Positions 1-6,070 of a stretch of 14,628 nucleotides of DNA are shown piece by piece. The DNA is from Lentisphaeria bacterium (lineage in GTDB: Bacteria; Verrucomicrobiota; Lentisphaeria; Oligosphaerales; Oligosphaeraceae): contig JAEEXV010000416.1 of the NCBI GenBank assembly GCA_016287975.1, forward strand, positions 1 to 14,628. The letters run 5' to 3'. Every line of letters starts with the position of its first letter. Positions within the stretch are counted from its first letter, which is position 1. A program made the position numbers and the translations under genes. The notes beneath the pieces are model-generated. The model did no database searches. It was not told where the DNA came from and was given only the letters and a program-made list of their open reading frames with translations.

Positions 1-19
1 GGCAATGGCATCCCGTTCC

Positions 20-117
20 GGGCGCCAGCCTGTCTTCGGCGCCCTTCCAGGGGTTCCGCTCGCCGCTTCGCGGCTCGCTCCACCCCTGGCTATGCTCCGA
101 CGCCCCCTTGCGGGGGC
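20..117 (-). repeat. Structured intergenic element with three consecutive hairpins; the core at 47-89 recurs at 12094-12136
   Basis: Three perfect stems follow one another: 20-26 with 38-44 (7 bp), 47-54 with 82-89 (8 bp), and 102-107 with 112-117 (6 bp, loop TTGC). The 47-89 hairpin encloses exactly 27 nt, which hold a second stem (62-66 with 70-74, loop TTC). Read on the - strand, the 27-nt interior starts GGAGCGAG and ends GAGCGGA. The same start and end, and the same 27-nt length, are seen on the + strand at 12102-12128. I do not recognise the family. Strand is given as - because that orientation matches the 12-kb copies read on +; whether it acts as RNA, terminator or DNA repeat is unknown. 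Confidence 0.6.
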
Positions 118-303
118 TGCCTTACACAGGCATGCCGCGCATCTTTGCGGGAATCGCTCCTCTCCCACACGCTTCTGGCGTGTCTGCATTATGAGGGGCT
201 GTTACCGCCCCTCTTGGTGAACATCGCATATCCCAAAACTTTTCTACCTGTGCAATTACGAGCCGGCATGGACGGCTCTCCCCTTCTCACGGAATCCCGC
301 ACC
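118..303. other. Non-coding leader region with two further hairpins
   Basis: No convincing protein gene is seen here; open frames running through this stretch do not look coding before position 304. Two more perfect stems are present: 167-172 with 178-183 (ACACGC/GCGTGT, loop of 5) and 193-199 with 207-213 (GAGGGGC/GCCCCTC, loop of 7). The second is followed by only two T, so it is at best a weak terminator for something upstream of the window, or part of the leader of the aldolase gene. I could not find a persuasive -35/-10 pair for the aldolase gene. Confidence 0.45.
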
Positions 304-939
304 ATGAATGTCTTGAATGAACTCAGGCGCGCGCGTTTCATCGCCATCGCGCGGCGCGTGCCCCGCGACAAAGTCGTCCCCTGCGCCGAGGCGCTCGTCC
401 AGGCAGGCGTCACGTTTCTTGAAGTCACCTTCGACCCGTCCGATCCCGAGACGCTGGCGGACACCGCCGAGAAGGTACGCCTCGTCCGCAGCGCCTTCCC
501 CGCCCTGCACACTGGCTGCGGCACCGTCCTGACGCCGGAGATGGCGGAGGCGGCGGCCGACGCGGGCGCGGAATACTGCGTCGCGCCCAACACGAAGGCC
601 GCCGTCATCGAGCGCGCTCACGCCCGCGGCCTGCTCGCCTTCCCAGGCGCCTTCACGCCCTGCGAGATCGCCAACGCCTACGACCTGGGCGCCGACGCGG
701 TCAAGATCTTCCCCGTGCAGCCTGGCGAGGAGGCGTACGTCCGCAATGTGATGAGCCCCCTCTCCCACATCCCCTTCCTCCTGACTGGCGGCGTCAACCC
801 CGCCACCATCCGCGCGATGCTCGCCACTGGCGCGCTCGCCGTCGCGGCGGGCGCCTCCATCCTCCGCCCCGACCTGGTCGCCGCCGCCGACTACGGCGCC
901 ATCGCCGCCCTCGCCAAACAGCATCTGGAGAACATGTGA
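304..939 (+). CDS. eda: KDPG/KHG aldolase family protein (2-dehydro-3-deoxy-phosphogluconate aldolase-like)
   Basis: Encodes 211 aa, the usual length for the family. Class I aldolases of this family cleave 2-keto-3-deoxy-6-phosphogluconate (or 4-hydroxy-2-oxoglutarate) to pyruvate plus glyceraldehyde-3-phosphate (or glyoxylate) in the cytoplasm. Visible family landmarks are FLEVTF with the catalytic Glu at 40, GCGTVLTPE (71-79), PGAFTPCEI (114-122), the Schiff-base lysine in DAVKIFP at K134, and LLTGGVN (159-165). The ATG at 304 is chosen because the family N-terminus (NELRRARFIAIAR) begins just after it; longer in-frame extensions run into the hairpin region. The Shine-Dalgarno sequence is weak. 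The stop overlaps or abuts the start of the SDR gene, so the two are surely co-transcribed. Together they suggest uronate or sugar-acid catabolism, but exact substrate (KDPG, KDPGal, KHG) cannot be told from sequence alone. Confidence 0.88.
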   Translation: MNVLNELRRARFIAIARRVPRDKVVPCAEALVQAGVTFLEVTFDPSDPETLADTAEKVRLVRSAFPALHTGCGTVLTPEMAEAAADAGAEYCVAPNTKAAVIERAHARGLLAFPGAFTPCEIANAYDLGADAVKIFPVQPGEEAYVRNVMSPLSHIPFLLTGGVNPATIRAMLATGALAVAAGASILRPDLVAAADYGAIAALAKQHLENM

Positions 940-1682
940 CCATGGACGACATCCAAGGCAAACTCGCCCTCGTGACCGGCTCCGCCCAAGGCATCGGCGC
1001 CGTCATCGCCCAGGAACTCGCCCGCCGCGGCGCGCGCGTCCTCGTCAACTGCGCCCACTCCCCCGACAAGGCCGAGGCCGTCTGCCAGGCCATCCGGCAG
1101 GACGGCGGGGAGGCGGAGGTCCTCATCTGCAGCGTCACCGACGAGGCGGAACTGGCGGCGAAAGTCGCCCCCCGCCCCATCGACATCCTCGTCAACAACG
1201 CCCGCCGCGATCCCTACGCCCGCCCCGACGGCGTCTCCGACGGCGCCTGGTTCCAGACGCTCCTCGAGACCAACCTCGTCGGCGCCTACCTCGCCGCCCT
1301 CGCCGTCATTCCCGGCATGAAGGCGCGCCGCTGGGGGCGCATCCTCAACATGTCCAGCGTCCAGGCCTATCTCGGCATGGCGGGCCCCCTCCTCCCGTAC
1401 TCCGTCTCCAAGGCGGGCCTCCACGCGCTCACCCGCTGCCTCGCCGCCGAACTCGGCGACTGGGGCATCACCGTCAACACCATGGCCCCGGGCATGGTCA
1501 TCACCGAAAACATCCATCGGCGCCTCTCCCAGGAAACCATCGACGCCAAACTCCGGAAATACCCCATCCACCGCGCCGCCACCGCAGAGGAGGTCGCCGA
1601 GGTCGCCGTCAACACCCTCTGCTGCGGCGCCATGACCGGCGAAGTCGTCAACCTCAACAGCGGCCTCTACTTCCCCGCCTGA
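936..1682 (+). CDS. Short-chain dehydrogenase/reductase (SDR), FabG/KduD-like
   Basis: Encodes 248 aa, a classical SDR length. Visible: the nucleotide-binding TGSAQGIG (14-21), ILVNNAR (84-90), the active-site Ser in NMSS (138-141), the catalytic YSVSK (Tyr155, Lys159), and the VNTMAPGMV segment (180-188) that follows the active site in this family. The start is either GTG at 936, overlapping the aldolase stop by 4 nt with GGAG 5 nt upstream (927-930), or ATG at 942 (246 aa, 11 nt from the same GGAG); both are plausible. Tight coupling to a KDPG-type aldolase suggests oxidation or reduction of a sugar acid, as KduD does in pectin/uronate breakdown. FabG-like 3-oxoacyl reductases share all these motifs, so the substrate is inference. 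It carries more CCGG sites (about six) than the neighbouring genes. Confidence 0.87.
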   Translation: MTMDDIQGKLALVTGSAQGIGAVIAQELARRGARVLVNCAHSPDKAEAVCQAIRQDGGEAEVLICSVTDEAELAAKVAPRPIDILVNNARRDPYARPDGVSDGAWFQTLLETNLVGAYLAALAVIPGMKARRWGRILNMSSVQAYLGMAGPLLPYSVSKAGLHALTRCLAAELGDWGITVNTMAPGMVITENIHRRLSQETIDAKLRKYPIHRAATAEEVAEVAVNTLCCGAMTGEVVNLNSGLYFPA

Positions 1683-1714
1683 CCACCGCCGCCATACATC
1701 CCCGAGCCGCCCCC

Positions 1715-1759
1715 CATTTTGCCGCCGCGGCTTGTGTTTTCGCAAAATGCGCTTATAAT
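1715..1759 (+). promoter_or_regulatory. Promoter with an 8-bp inverted repeat over the -35 region
   Basis: TTGTGT (1732-1737) and a perfect TATAAT (1754-1759) are separated by 16 bp and would start transcription near 1766, ahead of the gene at 1800. A perfect inverted repeat CATTTTGC (1715-1722) / GCAAAATG (1742-1749), 19-nt spacer, brackets the -35 box and reaches the edge of the -10 box, the position expected of a repressor operator. The -10 call is strong, the -35 moderate (3 of 6), the operator role inferred. Confidence 0.6.
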
Positions 1760-1799
1760 AAGGCAGTGATACTTTCATCCCCACTCCACTTGTCATCCA

Positions 1800-3050
1800 A
1801 TGCGCATTTGGCTTAGCATTCTCCTGGGCGCCGCGCTGACGCTCCTCGCGGCGGATTATCTGCATCCCGACTACGACGCGGGCGCGGACCTCCCCGCCGA
1901 CCGCGTCTATCCCCTGGGCCGCATCTTCCCCTTCACCGCCTTCTCGGGCCATGACGTCGCCGAGATGCGCGCGCAGCACTGTTCGCTGGGGATGTGGGTC
2001 TACGGCAGCAGGAGCATCCAGCACTATGTCAAGGCGGCCAAGGAGGCCAGGTTCCCCGTCGCCTATCCCGTCACCGCGCACCAGGACGGCAAGCCCGCCT
2101 CCATCCACACCCTGAGCGGCAAGGGCGCCAAGGTCGACTGGAAGGCCGTCTGCGCCGACCTGGAGGCGCAGGTCAAGACCGCCCTCGCCGAATACTCCGA
2201 CTGCATCGCGTGGTGGTATTTCCAGCCCGAGGAGCTGCGCCACTGGAAAAGCAACGAGATGCGCCTCCTCCGCGAGGCCAAGCGCATCATCCAGGAGCTC
2301 GACCCCCTGAAGCGCCCCGTCTGGATGTACAACCCCAACCACTACGGCGCCGAAAGCCTCAAGCACTACACCCCCATCCTCGACATCCTCGGCAAGGGCA
2401 TGTATGTCAACTACAGCGGCCACCGCGACCAGCGCGTCTGGGCCAGATACTCCTGCGAAAACCAGGCCAGGGCCATTGCCGAGACCAACTCCAAGGCTTT
2501 CCCCATCTGCGTCCCCGAGATGTTCCAGGAACCCCCTGAAGGACGCCTCGACGATATCCCCGCATGGGTCCGACACGACGTCTACACTGGACTCCTCTGC
2601 GGCTGCAAGGGCGTCGCCATCTTCGCCTTCTCCAAACGCCCCAAGTTCTCCGCCGACGCCCGCGACACCTATCTGGAGGCCTACGACCGCGCCGCCAGGG
2701 AACTCGCAGGCCCCCTCGGACAGGTCTTCCTCTTCGGACGACCCGCCTCCACCCTGAAGCACGTGCAGACGGACGGGCCCCGCGAAGTCGAGCTCAAACT
2801 CTCCAAGAACACCCTGAAGTTCCCGCCCGTCAAGGCGCTGGAGATGGAGCACCGCACTGGCCGCTACTATTTCCTCGTCAACTCCGCCACCGAGGCCGTC
2901 GCCCTCCGCGTCGAAGGCCTCCCCAAGGGCCTCAAAGTCCGCCTCAGGGACGCCGCCACCAACCGCGTCGTCCGCGACAATGTCGAGGGCTCCTGGGAGG
3001 CCGTCCTGCCGCCCCTCGGCGTGCTCCTCTATCGTCTCGAAGCACCGTAA
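1800..3050 (+). CDS. Secreted TIM-barrel-like protein of unknown function, glycosidase candidate (paralog of the next gene)
   Basis: Encodes 416 aa. The N-terminus (one Arg, a hydrophobic run at about 4-17, then LAAD) looks like a Sec signal peptide cleaved near residue 18. I do not recognise the family by name. The body alternates strand-like hydrophobic segments and helices as a (beta/alpha)-barrel would, with CIAWWYFQPEELRHWK at 135-150, a Glu-containing VPEMF at 238-242, WVRHDVYTG at 256-264 and GVAIFAFSKRP at 271-281. The C-terminal 90 or so residues look like the beta-domain that often follows a glycosidase barrel. E144/E145 and E240 are candidate acids, but only the EE pair is kept in the paralog. 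No clear Shine-Dalgarno precedes the ATG; a good promoter lies 41 bp upstream. A catalytic role is inference from fold-like features and context. Confidence 0.72.
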   Translation: MRIWLSILLGAALTLLAADYLHPDYDAGADLPADRVYPLGRIFPFTAFSGHDVAEMRAQHCSLGMWVYGSRSIQHYVKAAKEARFPVAYPVTAHQDGKPASIHTLSGKGAKVDWKAVCADLEAQVKTALAEYSDCIAWWYFQPEELRHWKSNEMRLLREAKRIIQELDPLKRPVWMYNPNHYGAESLKHYTPILDILGKGMYVNYSGHRDQRVWARYSCENQARAIAETNSKAFPICVPEMFQEPPEGRLDDIPAWVRHDVYTGLLCGCKGVAIFAFSKRPKFSADARDTYLEAYDRAARELAGPLGQVFLFGRPASTLKHVQTDGPREVELKLSKNTLKFPPVKALEMEHRTGRYYFLVNSATEAVALRVEGLPKGLKVRLRDAATNRVVRDNVEGSWEAVLPPLGVLLYRLEAP

Positions 3051-3068
3051 CACCATCCCAACGCACCC

Positions 3069-4394
3069 ATGAAAAAGTTCCTGTCGTTCCTCCTGCTGGC
3101 CTGCACCGCCGCCCTCGCCGCCCAGACCCCCGACGCGAAGAAGTTCTTCGGCGCGGGCCCCGTCCCCGCCGACGTCAAACTGCCCGCCGACCTCGTCTAT
3201 CCGCAGGGCAGGCTCTTCCCGTTCTCGTTCTACTCCACGGGCGGCGGCGCCGAGACCAAGCGCGGCGACCTGCTCCCGCCCGACGTCCGCCTCAAGGACC
3301 AGATGGAGATCATCAAGGGCGGCGTCACCATGATCGGCCCCCAGTATGAACTCAACGACATGTCGTTCGAGGTCGCCAAGGCGAACAACGTCAAGATCAT
3401 CTACACCGTGCGCGTCGACATCGACGGCGTGCCCATGGACCGCAAGTACATCTGGGCGCTGAACGCCAAGAACCCCCTGCCCGAGGAGAAGCTCCGCGCC
3501 GCCGTCGCCGCCAAGGTCAAGGCCGTCGCGGGCCACAAGGAGATCGCGTGGTGGGACATCGGCGCCGAGGAACTCCGCTTCTGGAAGAAATACGAGGTCG
3601 ACATCCTCCGCATCATGGCCGAGACCATCCGCGCCAACGACCCCCTGAAGCGCCCCGTCGTCATGTACGAGCCAGGCCACCGCGGCGCCCAGTCCATGGC
3701 CAAACTCCTCCCCTTCCAGGACCTCTCCTTCAAGGGCATGTATGTCACCTACTACGGGATGAAGAAGCAACGCGTCTGGGCGCGCTGGTCCACCGAGCAG
3801 CAGGTCGAGGGCGCCAAACTCGCAGGAAAGCCCCAGATCCCCGCCATCTGCCTCCCCAGCATGTTCAAGCAGCCCGAGCCCGCCGACATCCCCCTCATCC
3901 CCGCCTGGGTCAGGCACGACGTCTACACCGCCCTCGCAAGCGGCGCCAAGGGCGTCGTCGTCTTCTCCGCCTCCAAGCGCCCCAACTTCACCGCCCGCCA
4001 GGCATACCTCGACGAATACCTCAAGGTCTGCAGGCAGCTGACCGGCCCGCTCGGCCTCGGGCAGGTCTTCCTCTTCGGACAGCGCATGGACGACCTGGAA
4101 CTCGCCGTCGTCGAGGGCCCCCAGACCACCACCCTCGTCAAGGACAAGATCAAGAAGGAATACCCGTCCGTCAACTTCGCCAACATCGCCTACAACCACG
4201 AGCGCTACATCGTCCTCGTCAACGACACCGCGACCCCCGTCAAGGCCATCGTCTCAGGACTCCCCTACGGGACCGAGACCGTCGCCAAGGACCTCCTCGA
4301 CGACAAGTCCCATGAGACCTCCGCCCCCGAAGGCGACCTCGAAGCCGAACTCGGCCCCTGGGGCGTCTCCGTCTACCGCGTCCGCCGCAAATAA
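3069..4394 (+). CDS. Secreted TIM-barrel-like protein of unknown function, glycosidase candidate (paralog of the previous gene)
   Basis: Encodes 441 aa, starting 18 nt after the preceding stop in the same unit. A signal peptide is clear: MKK, hydrophobic run to about 16, then ALAAQ, cleavage near 18. Aligned by eye with the upstream protein it shares [10 protein letters not shown] (43-52), [16 protein letters not shown] (158-173), [11 protein letters not shown] (190-200), [10 protein letters not shown] (221-230), QRVWARWS (234-241), [15 protein letters not shown] (278-292), FSASKRPNF (299-307) and GQVFLFG (331-337). The matching Glu pair is E167/E168. The paralog's third acid candidate (E240) is Ser264 here (CLPSMF), so if both are enzymes their second catalytic residue must lie elsewhere or one has changed function. 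No Shine-Dalgarno is visible. The Cys at 12 is too near the N-terminus for a confident lipoprotein call. Confidence 0.72.
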   Translation: MKKFLSFLLLACTAALAAQTPDAKKFFGAGPVPADVKLPADLVYPQGRLFPFSFYSTGGGAETKRGDLLPPDVRLKDQMEIIKGGVTMIGPQYELNDMSFEVAKANNVKIIYTVRVDIDGVPMDRKYIWALNAKNPLPEEKLRAAVAAKVKAVAGHKEIAWWDIGAEELRFWKKYEVDILRIMAETIRANDPLKRPVVMYEPGHRGAQSMAKLLPFQDLSFKGMYVTYYGMKKQRVWARWSTEQQVEGAKLAGKPQIPAICLPSMFKQPEPADIPLIPAWVRHDVYTALASGAKGVVVFSASKRPNFTARQAYLDEYLKVCRQLTGPLGLGQVFLFGQRMDDLELAVVEGPQTTTLVKDKIKKEYPSVNFANIAYNHERYIVLVNDTATPVKAIVSGLPYGTETVAKDLLDDKSHETSAPEGDLEAELGPWGVSVYRVRRK

Positions 4395-4416
4395 CCCACC
4401 CCTTGGAGAACACACC

Positions 4417-5133
4417 ATGCGCAAGTCATTCACCCTAATTGAACTCCTGGTCGTCATCGCGATCATCGCGATTCTGGCCTCCATGCTCCTGCCCGCCCTC
4501 TCCAAGGCAAGAGACAAGGCAACCGCCGTAACCTGCGTATCCAACCTCAAGCAGAACATGCTCTCGCAACTGCTCTACCAGCAGGACTTCGGTGCCTTTT
4601 TCATCAACCACAACGCCAATAAGATCACCGCTACCGGCACAGGCGAGCCCCCCAGCACTTCCGGCTGGGCATGGACGACCATTCTGACTGAATACAAATA
4701 CCTGAGAGGCAAAACCTATGCCTGCCCAACCCAATGGAAGGCCTTCCCAGACCTGCGCTCCTCGTGGTACTCCTACGGCGCCACCTATACCTCATATCCT
4801 CGTGTCATGAACGTCGGACACAATGAAATCGTCAGTTACGGTGCCTCCAGAATTGCCATGTTCCTCGACGCCGGAAGCGTCGGCACCGGCAGCGGCATCT
4901 TCAAGATGCTGTCCCTGGACTTCAACGGCTCCTACAGCCGCCCCTATCCCATCCACATGAACAAAATTAACATAGCCTGCCTCGACGGCCACGTCGCCAC
5001 CGAAACCCACCGCACCGTCCGCGACATCTACCGCGTCCCCTCATGGTCCTCCAACGCCCGCACCTACCCCTACCCCATGAAGACCTACATCGTCGGGCCA
5101 CTCCGCAACACCGTCAAGGAAAACCTGCCGTAA
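4417..5133 (+). CDS. Prepilin-type N-terminal cleavage/methylation protein with H-X9-DG motif (type II secretion pseudopilin-like)
   Basis: Encodes 238 aa. The N-terminus is a textbook class III prepilin signal, RKS then [18 protein letters not shown]; cleavage would fall between Ser4 and Phe5, with Glu at +5 of the mature protein and a hydrophobic helix behind it. Ser replaces the usual Gly at -1. Near the C-terminus is an exact H-X9-DG motif ([12 protein letters not shown], encoded at about 4955-4990), the hallmark of a pseudopilin-like family expanded in Planctomycetes and Lentisphaerota. The start is fixed by TTGGAGA (GGAG 4405-4408, 8 nt spacing). It lies 22 nt after the second secreted protein and before a strong terminator, so it closes that operon. 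It probably sits at the cell surface or in a pilus/secretion assembly; a role in glycan binding or export is inference. Confidence 0.9.
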   Translation: MRKSFTLIELLVVIAIIAILASMLLPALSKARDKATAVTCVSNLKQNMLSQLLYQQDFGAFFINHNANKITATGTGEPPSTSGWAWTTILTEYKYLRGKTYACPTQWKAFPDLRSSWYSYGATYTSYPRVMNVGHNEIVSYGASRIAMFLDAGSVGTGSGIFKMLSLDFNGSYSRPYPIHMNKINIACLDGHVATETHRTVRDIYRVPSWSSNARTYPYPMKTYIVGPLRNTVKENLP

Positions 5134-5150
5134 AAAAGCAACCGCGATGA

Positions 5151-5182
5151 AGCCAGCGGGCCATCTTCCGCTGGCTTTTTTT
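5151..5182 (+). terminator. Rho-independent terminator
   Basis: A 9-bp perfect stem, AGCCAGCGG (5151-5159) with CCGCTGGCT (5168-5176), has an 8-nt loop and runs directly into seven T (5176-5182). It starts 17 nt after the prepilin-like gene's stop and closes the unit that starts at about 1766. Confidence 0.92.
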
Positions 5183-5294
5183 GTGCCGCGCGAAAATAAT
5201 CTACAAAACTCACTGCACTGCAATCACTTCACCACCTTACACCAGTAAAGAAGCGCTCTTGTGCAATCCCTAAAAAATAGGGTATATTTATGGC
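5183..5294 (+). promoter_or_regulatory. Toxin-antitoxin promoter with candidate autoregulatory operator
   Basis: TTGTGC (5259-5264) and TATATT (5283-5288) are 18 bp apart. Between them lies a perfect inverted repeat CCCTA (5268-5272) / TAGGG (5278-5282), spacer AAAAA, directly abutting the -10 box. That is where the Xre-family antitoxin of such pairs normally binds to repress its own operon (known of the family; binding here is inferred). The predicted transcription start (about 5294-5296) coincides with the ATG at 5295. Confidence 0.6.
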
Positions 5295-5651
5295 ATGGCG
5301 ACACCAACTGACAATGCGATGTCGCGGGAGTTCATCGCCCTGCCGTCCTTTCTGGTGAAATGGTTCCGAATCGGGTTTACCGAAGACGACATGATCCGAC
5401 TTGAAAAAGAATTGGTCGCCAACCCGAAAGTCGGAGCCGTTCTGCGGGGAACGGGTGGCGCCCGCAAAATGCGTTTTTCCTTCCCGCACAGGGGAAAGAG
5501 CGGCTCCGCGCGGGTGATCTACGTGGACTTCGAGGTCAGCCAGCGCCTTTACTTCGTGGACGTGTTCGCAAAATCCGAGCAGGAGAACATCACTGCGGAA
5601 GAACGCAATGAGTTGAAAACGCTGGTGGAGACCCTGGAACTGGAGAACTGA
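5295..5651 (+). CDS. RelE/HigB-family toxin (type II toxin-antitoxin system)
   Basis: Encodes 118 aa. Family hallmarks: FIALPSFLVKWF near the N-terminus, RGTGGARKMRF (51-61), GKSGSARVIYVDF (67-79) and YFVDVFAKSEQENIT (86-100), the pattern of RelE-like ribosome-dependent mRNA interferases of the PF06296 type. The protein would stop translation when its antitoxin is lost. The start is ambiguous: ATG 5295 sits at the predicted transcription start and would be leaderless, while ATG 5319 (110 aa) begins at MSREFIALP, closer to the usual family N-terminus, but also lacks a Shine-Dalgarno. The gene precedes its antitoxin, the HigBA order. It has visibly lower GC and more A-ending codons than the flanking glycan genes, as expected of mobile accessory genes. 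Confidence 0.87.
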   Translation: MATPTDNAMSREFIALPSFLVKWFRIGFTEDDMIRLEKELVANPKVGAVLRGTGGARKMRFSFPHRGKSGSARVIYVDFEVSQRLYFVDVFAKSEQENITAEERNELKTLVETLELEN

Positions 5652-5654
5652 GCC

Positions 5655-6041
5655 ATGGGAAGATTCGCAGAAGCATTGGAGGACGTCCGCCGTCTGGCAA
5701 ATGGCGATGCCCGCGGATGTATCGTGGACACGATGCACATACGCCGTGTCCCCGACTTCACACCAGCGGAAATCCGCGCACTCCGCCACGCGGCGAAGAT
5801 GCCCCAGCGCACTTTTGCCGAATGCCTCGGCGTCACCCAAAAAACCATTGAGTCCTGGGAAGGTGGCCGCAGCCATCCCGACGGAGCCGCACGCCGTCTG
5901 CTCGGACTGCTCCAGGATGACCCCGACTTCTTCCGAAAATCAGGCATTTTCCGTCATAAGCGAACCGTCGTCGCCCACCGTCAGAGTGCGTCCCCCAAAA
6001 CGCACCTTTCTTCGGTCCCAGCACTCGCTCCACTCGTCTGA
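5655..6041 (+). CDS. Xre/HigA-family helix-turn-helix antitoxin
   Basis: Encodes 128 aa and starts 3 nt after the toxin stop, with GGAG at 5642-5645 (9 nt spacing), so translation is coupled. Residues 34-84 hold a HigA-like HTH: FTPAEIRALRHAAKMPQRTFA, then the recognition segment LGVTQKTIESWEGG (58-71), then PDGAARRLLGLLQDDPDFF. It should bind and neutralise the toxin and repress the operon, probably at the 5268-5282 inverted repeat. Family members usually end soon after the equivalent of DPDFF; here a basic, low-complexity tail of about 35 aa (94-128) follows, possibly read-through into former intergenic DNA after loss of an older stop. The tail reaches to within 30 nt of the next gene. Specificity of pairing is inferred from adjacency. 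Confidence 0.85.
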   Translation: MGRFAEALEDVRRLANGDARGCIVDTMHIRRVPDFTPAEIRALRHAAKMPQRTFAECLGVTQKTIESWEGGRSHPDGAARRLLGLLQDDPDFFRKSGIFRHKRTVVAHRQSASPKTHLSSVPALAPLV

Positions 6042-6070
6042 GCCAGCGATCCCATTCCACTTTCCCCGTC

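Noticed and set aside
3069..3125. Lipoprotein signal (LLAC at residues 9-12) in the second secreted protein
   Set aside because: The Cys is only 12 residues from the start, leaving too short a hydrophobic core, and a better signal peptidase I site (ALAA) follows.
891..4199. Very long open frame on the - strand (over 1,000 codons)
   Set aside because: It is antisense to four well-supported genes, its translation is Gly/Asp/Val/Glu-rich low-complexity sequence typical of the complement of C-ending codons, and it shows no domain.
4312..4416. Earlier in-frame start for the prepilin-like protein
   Set aside because: It would overlap the preceding gene and bury the prepilin signal; TTGGAGA places the start at 4417.
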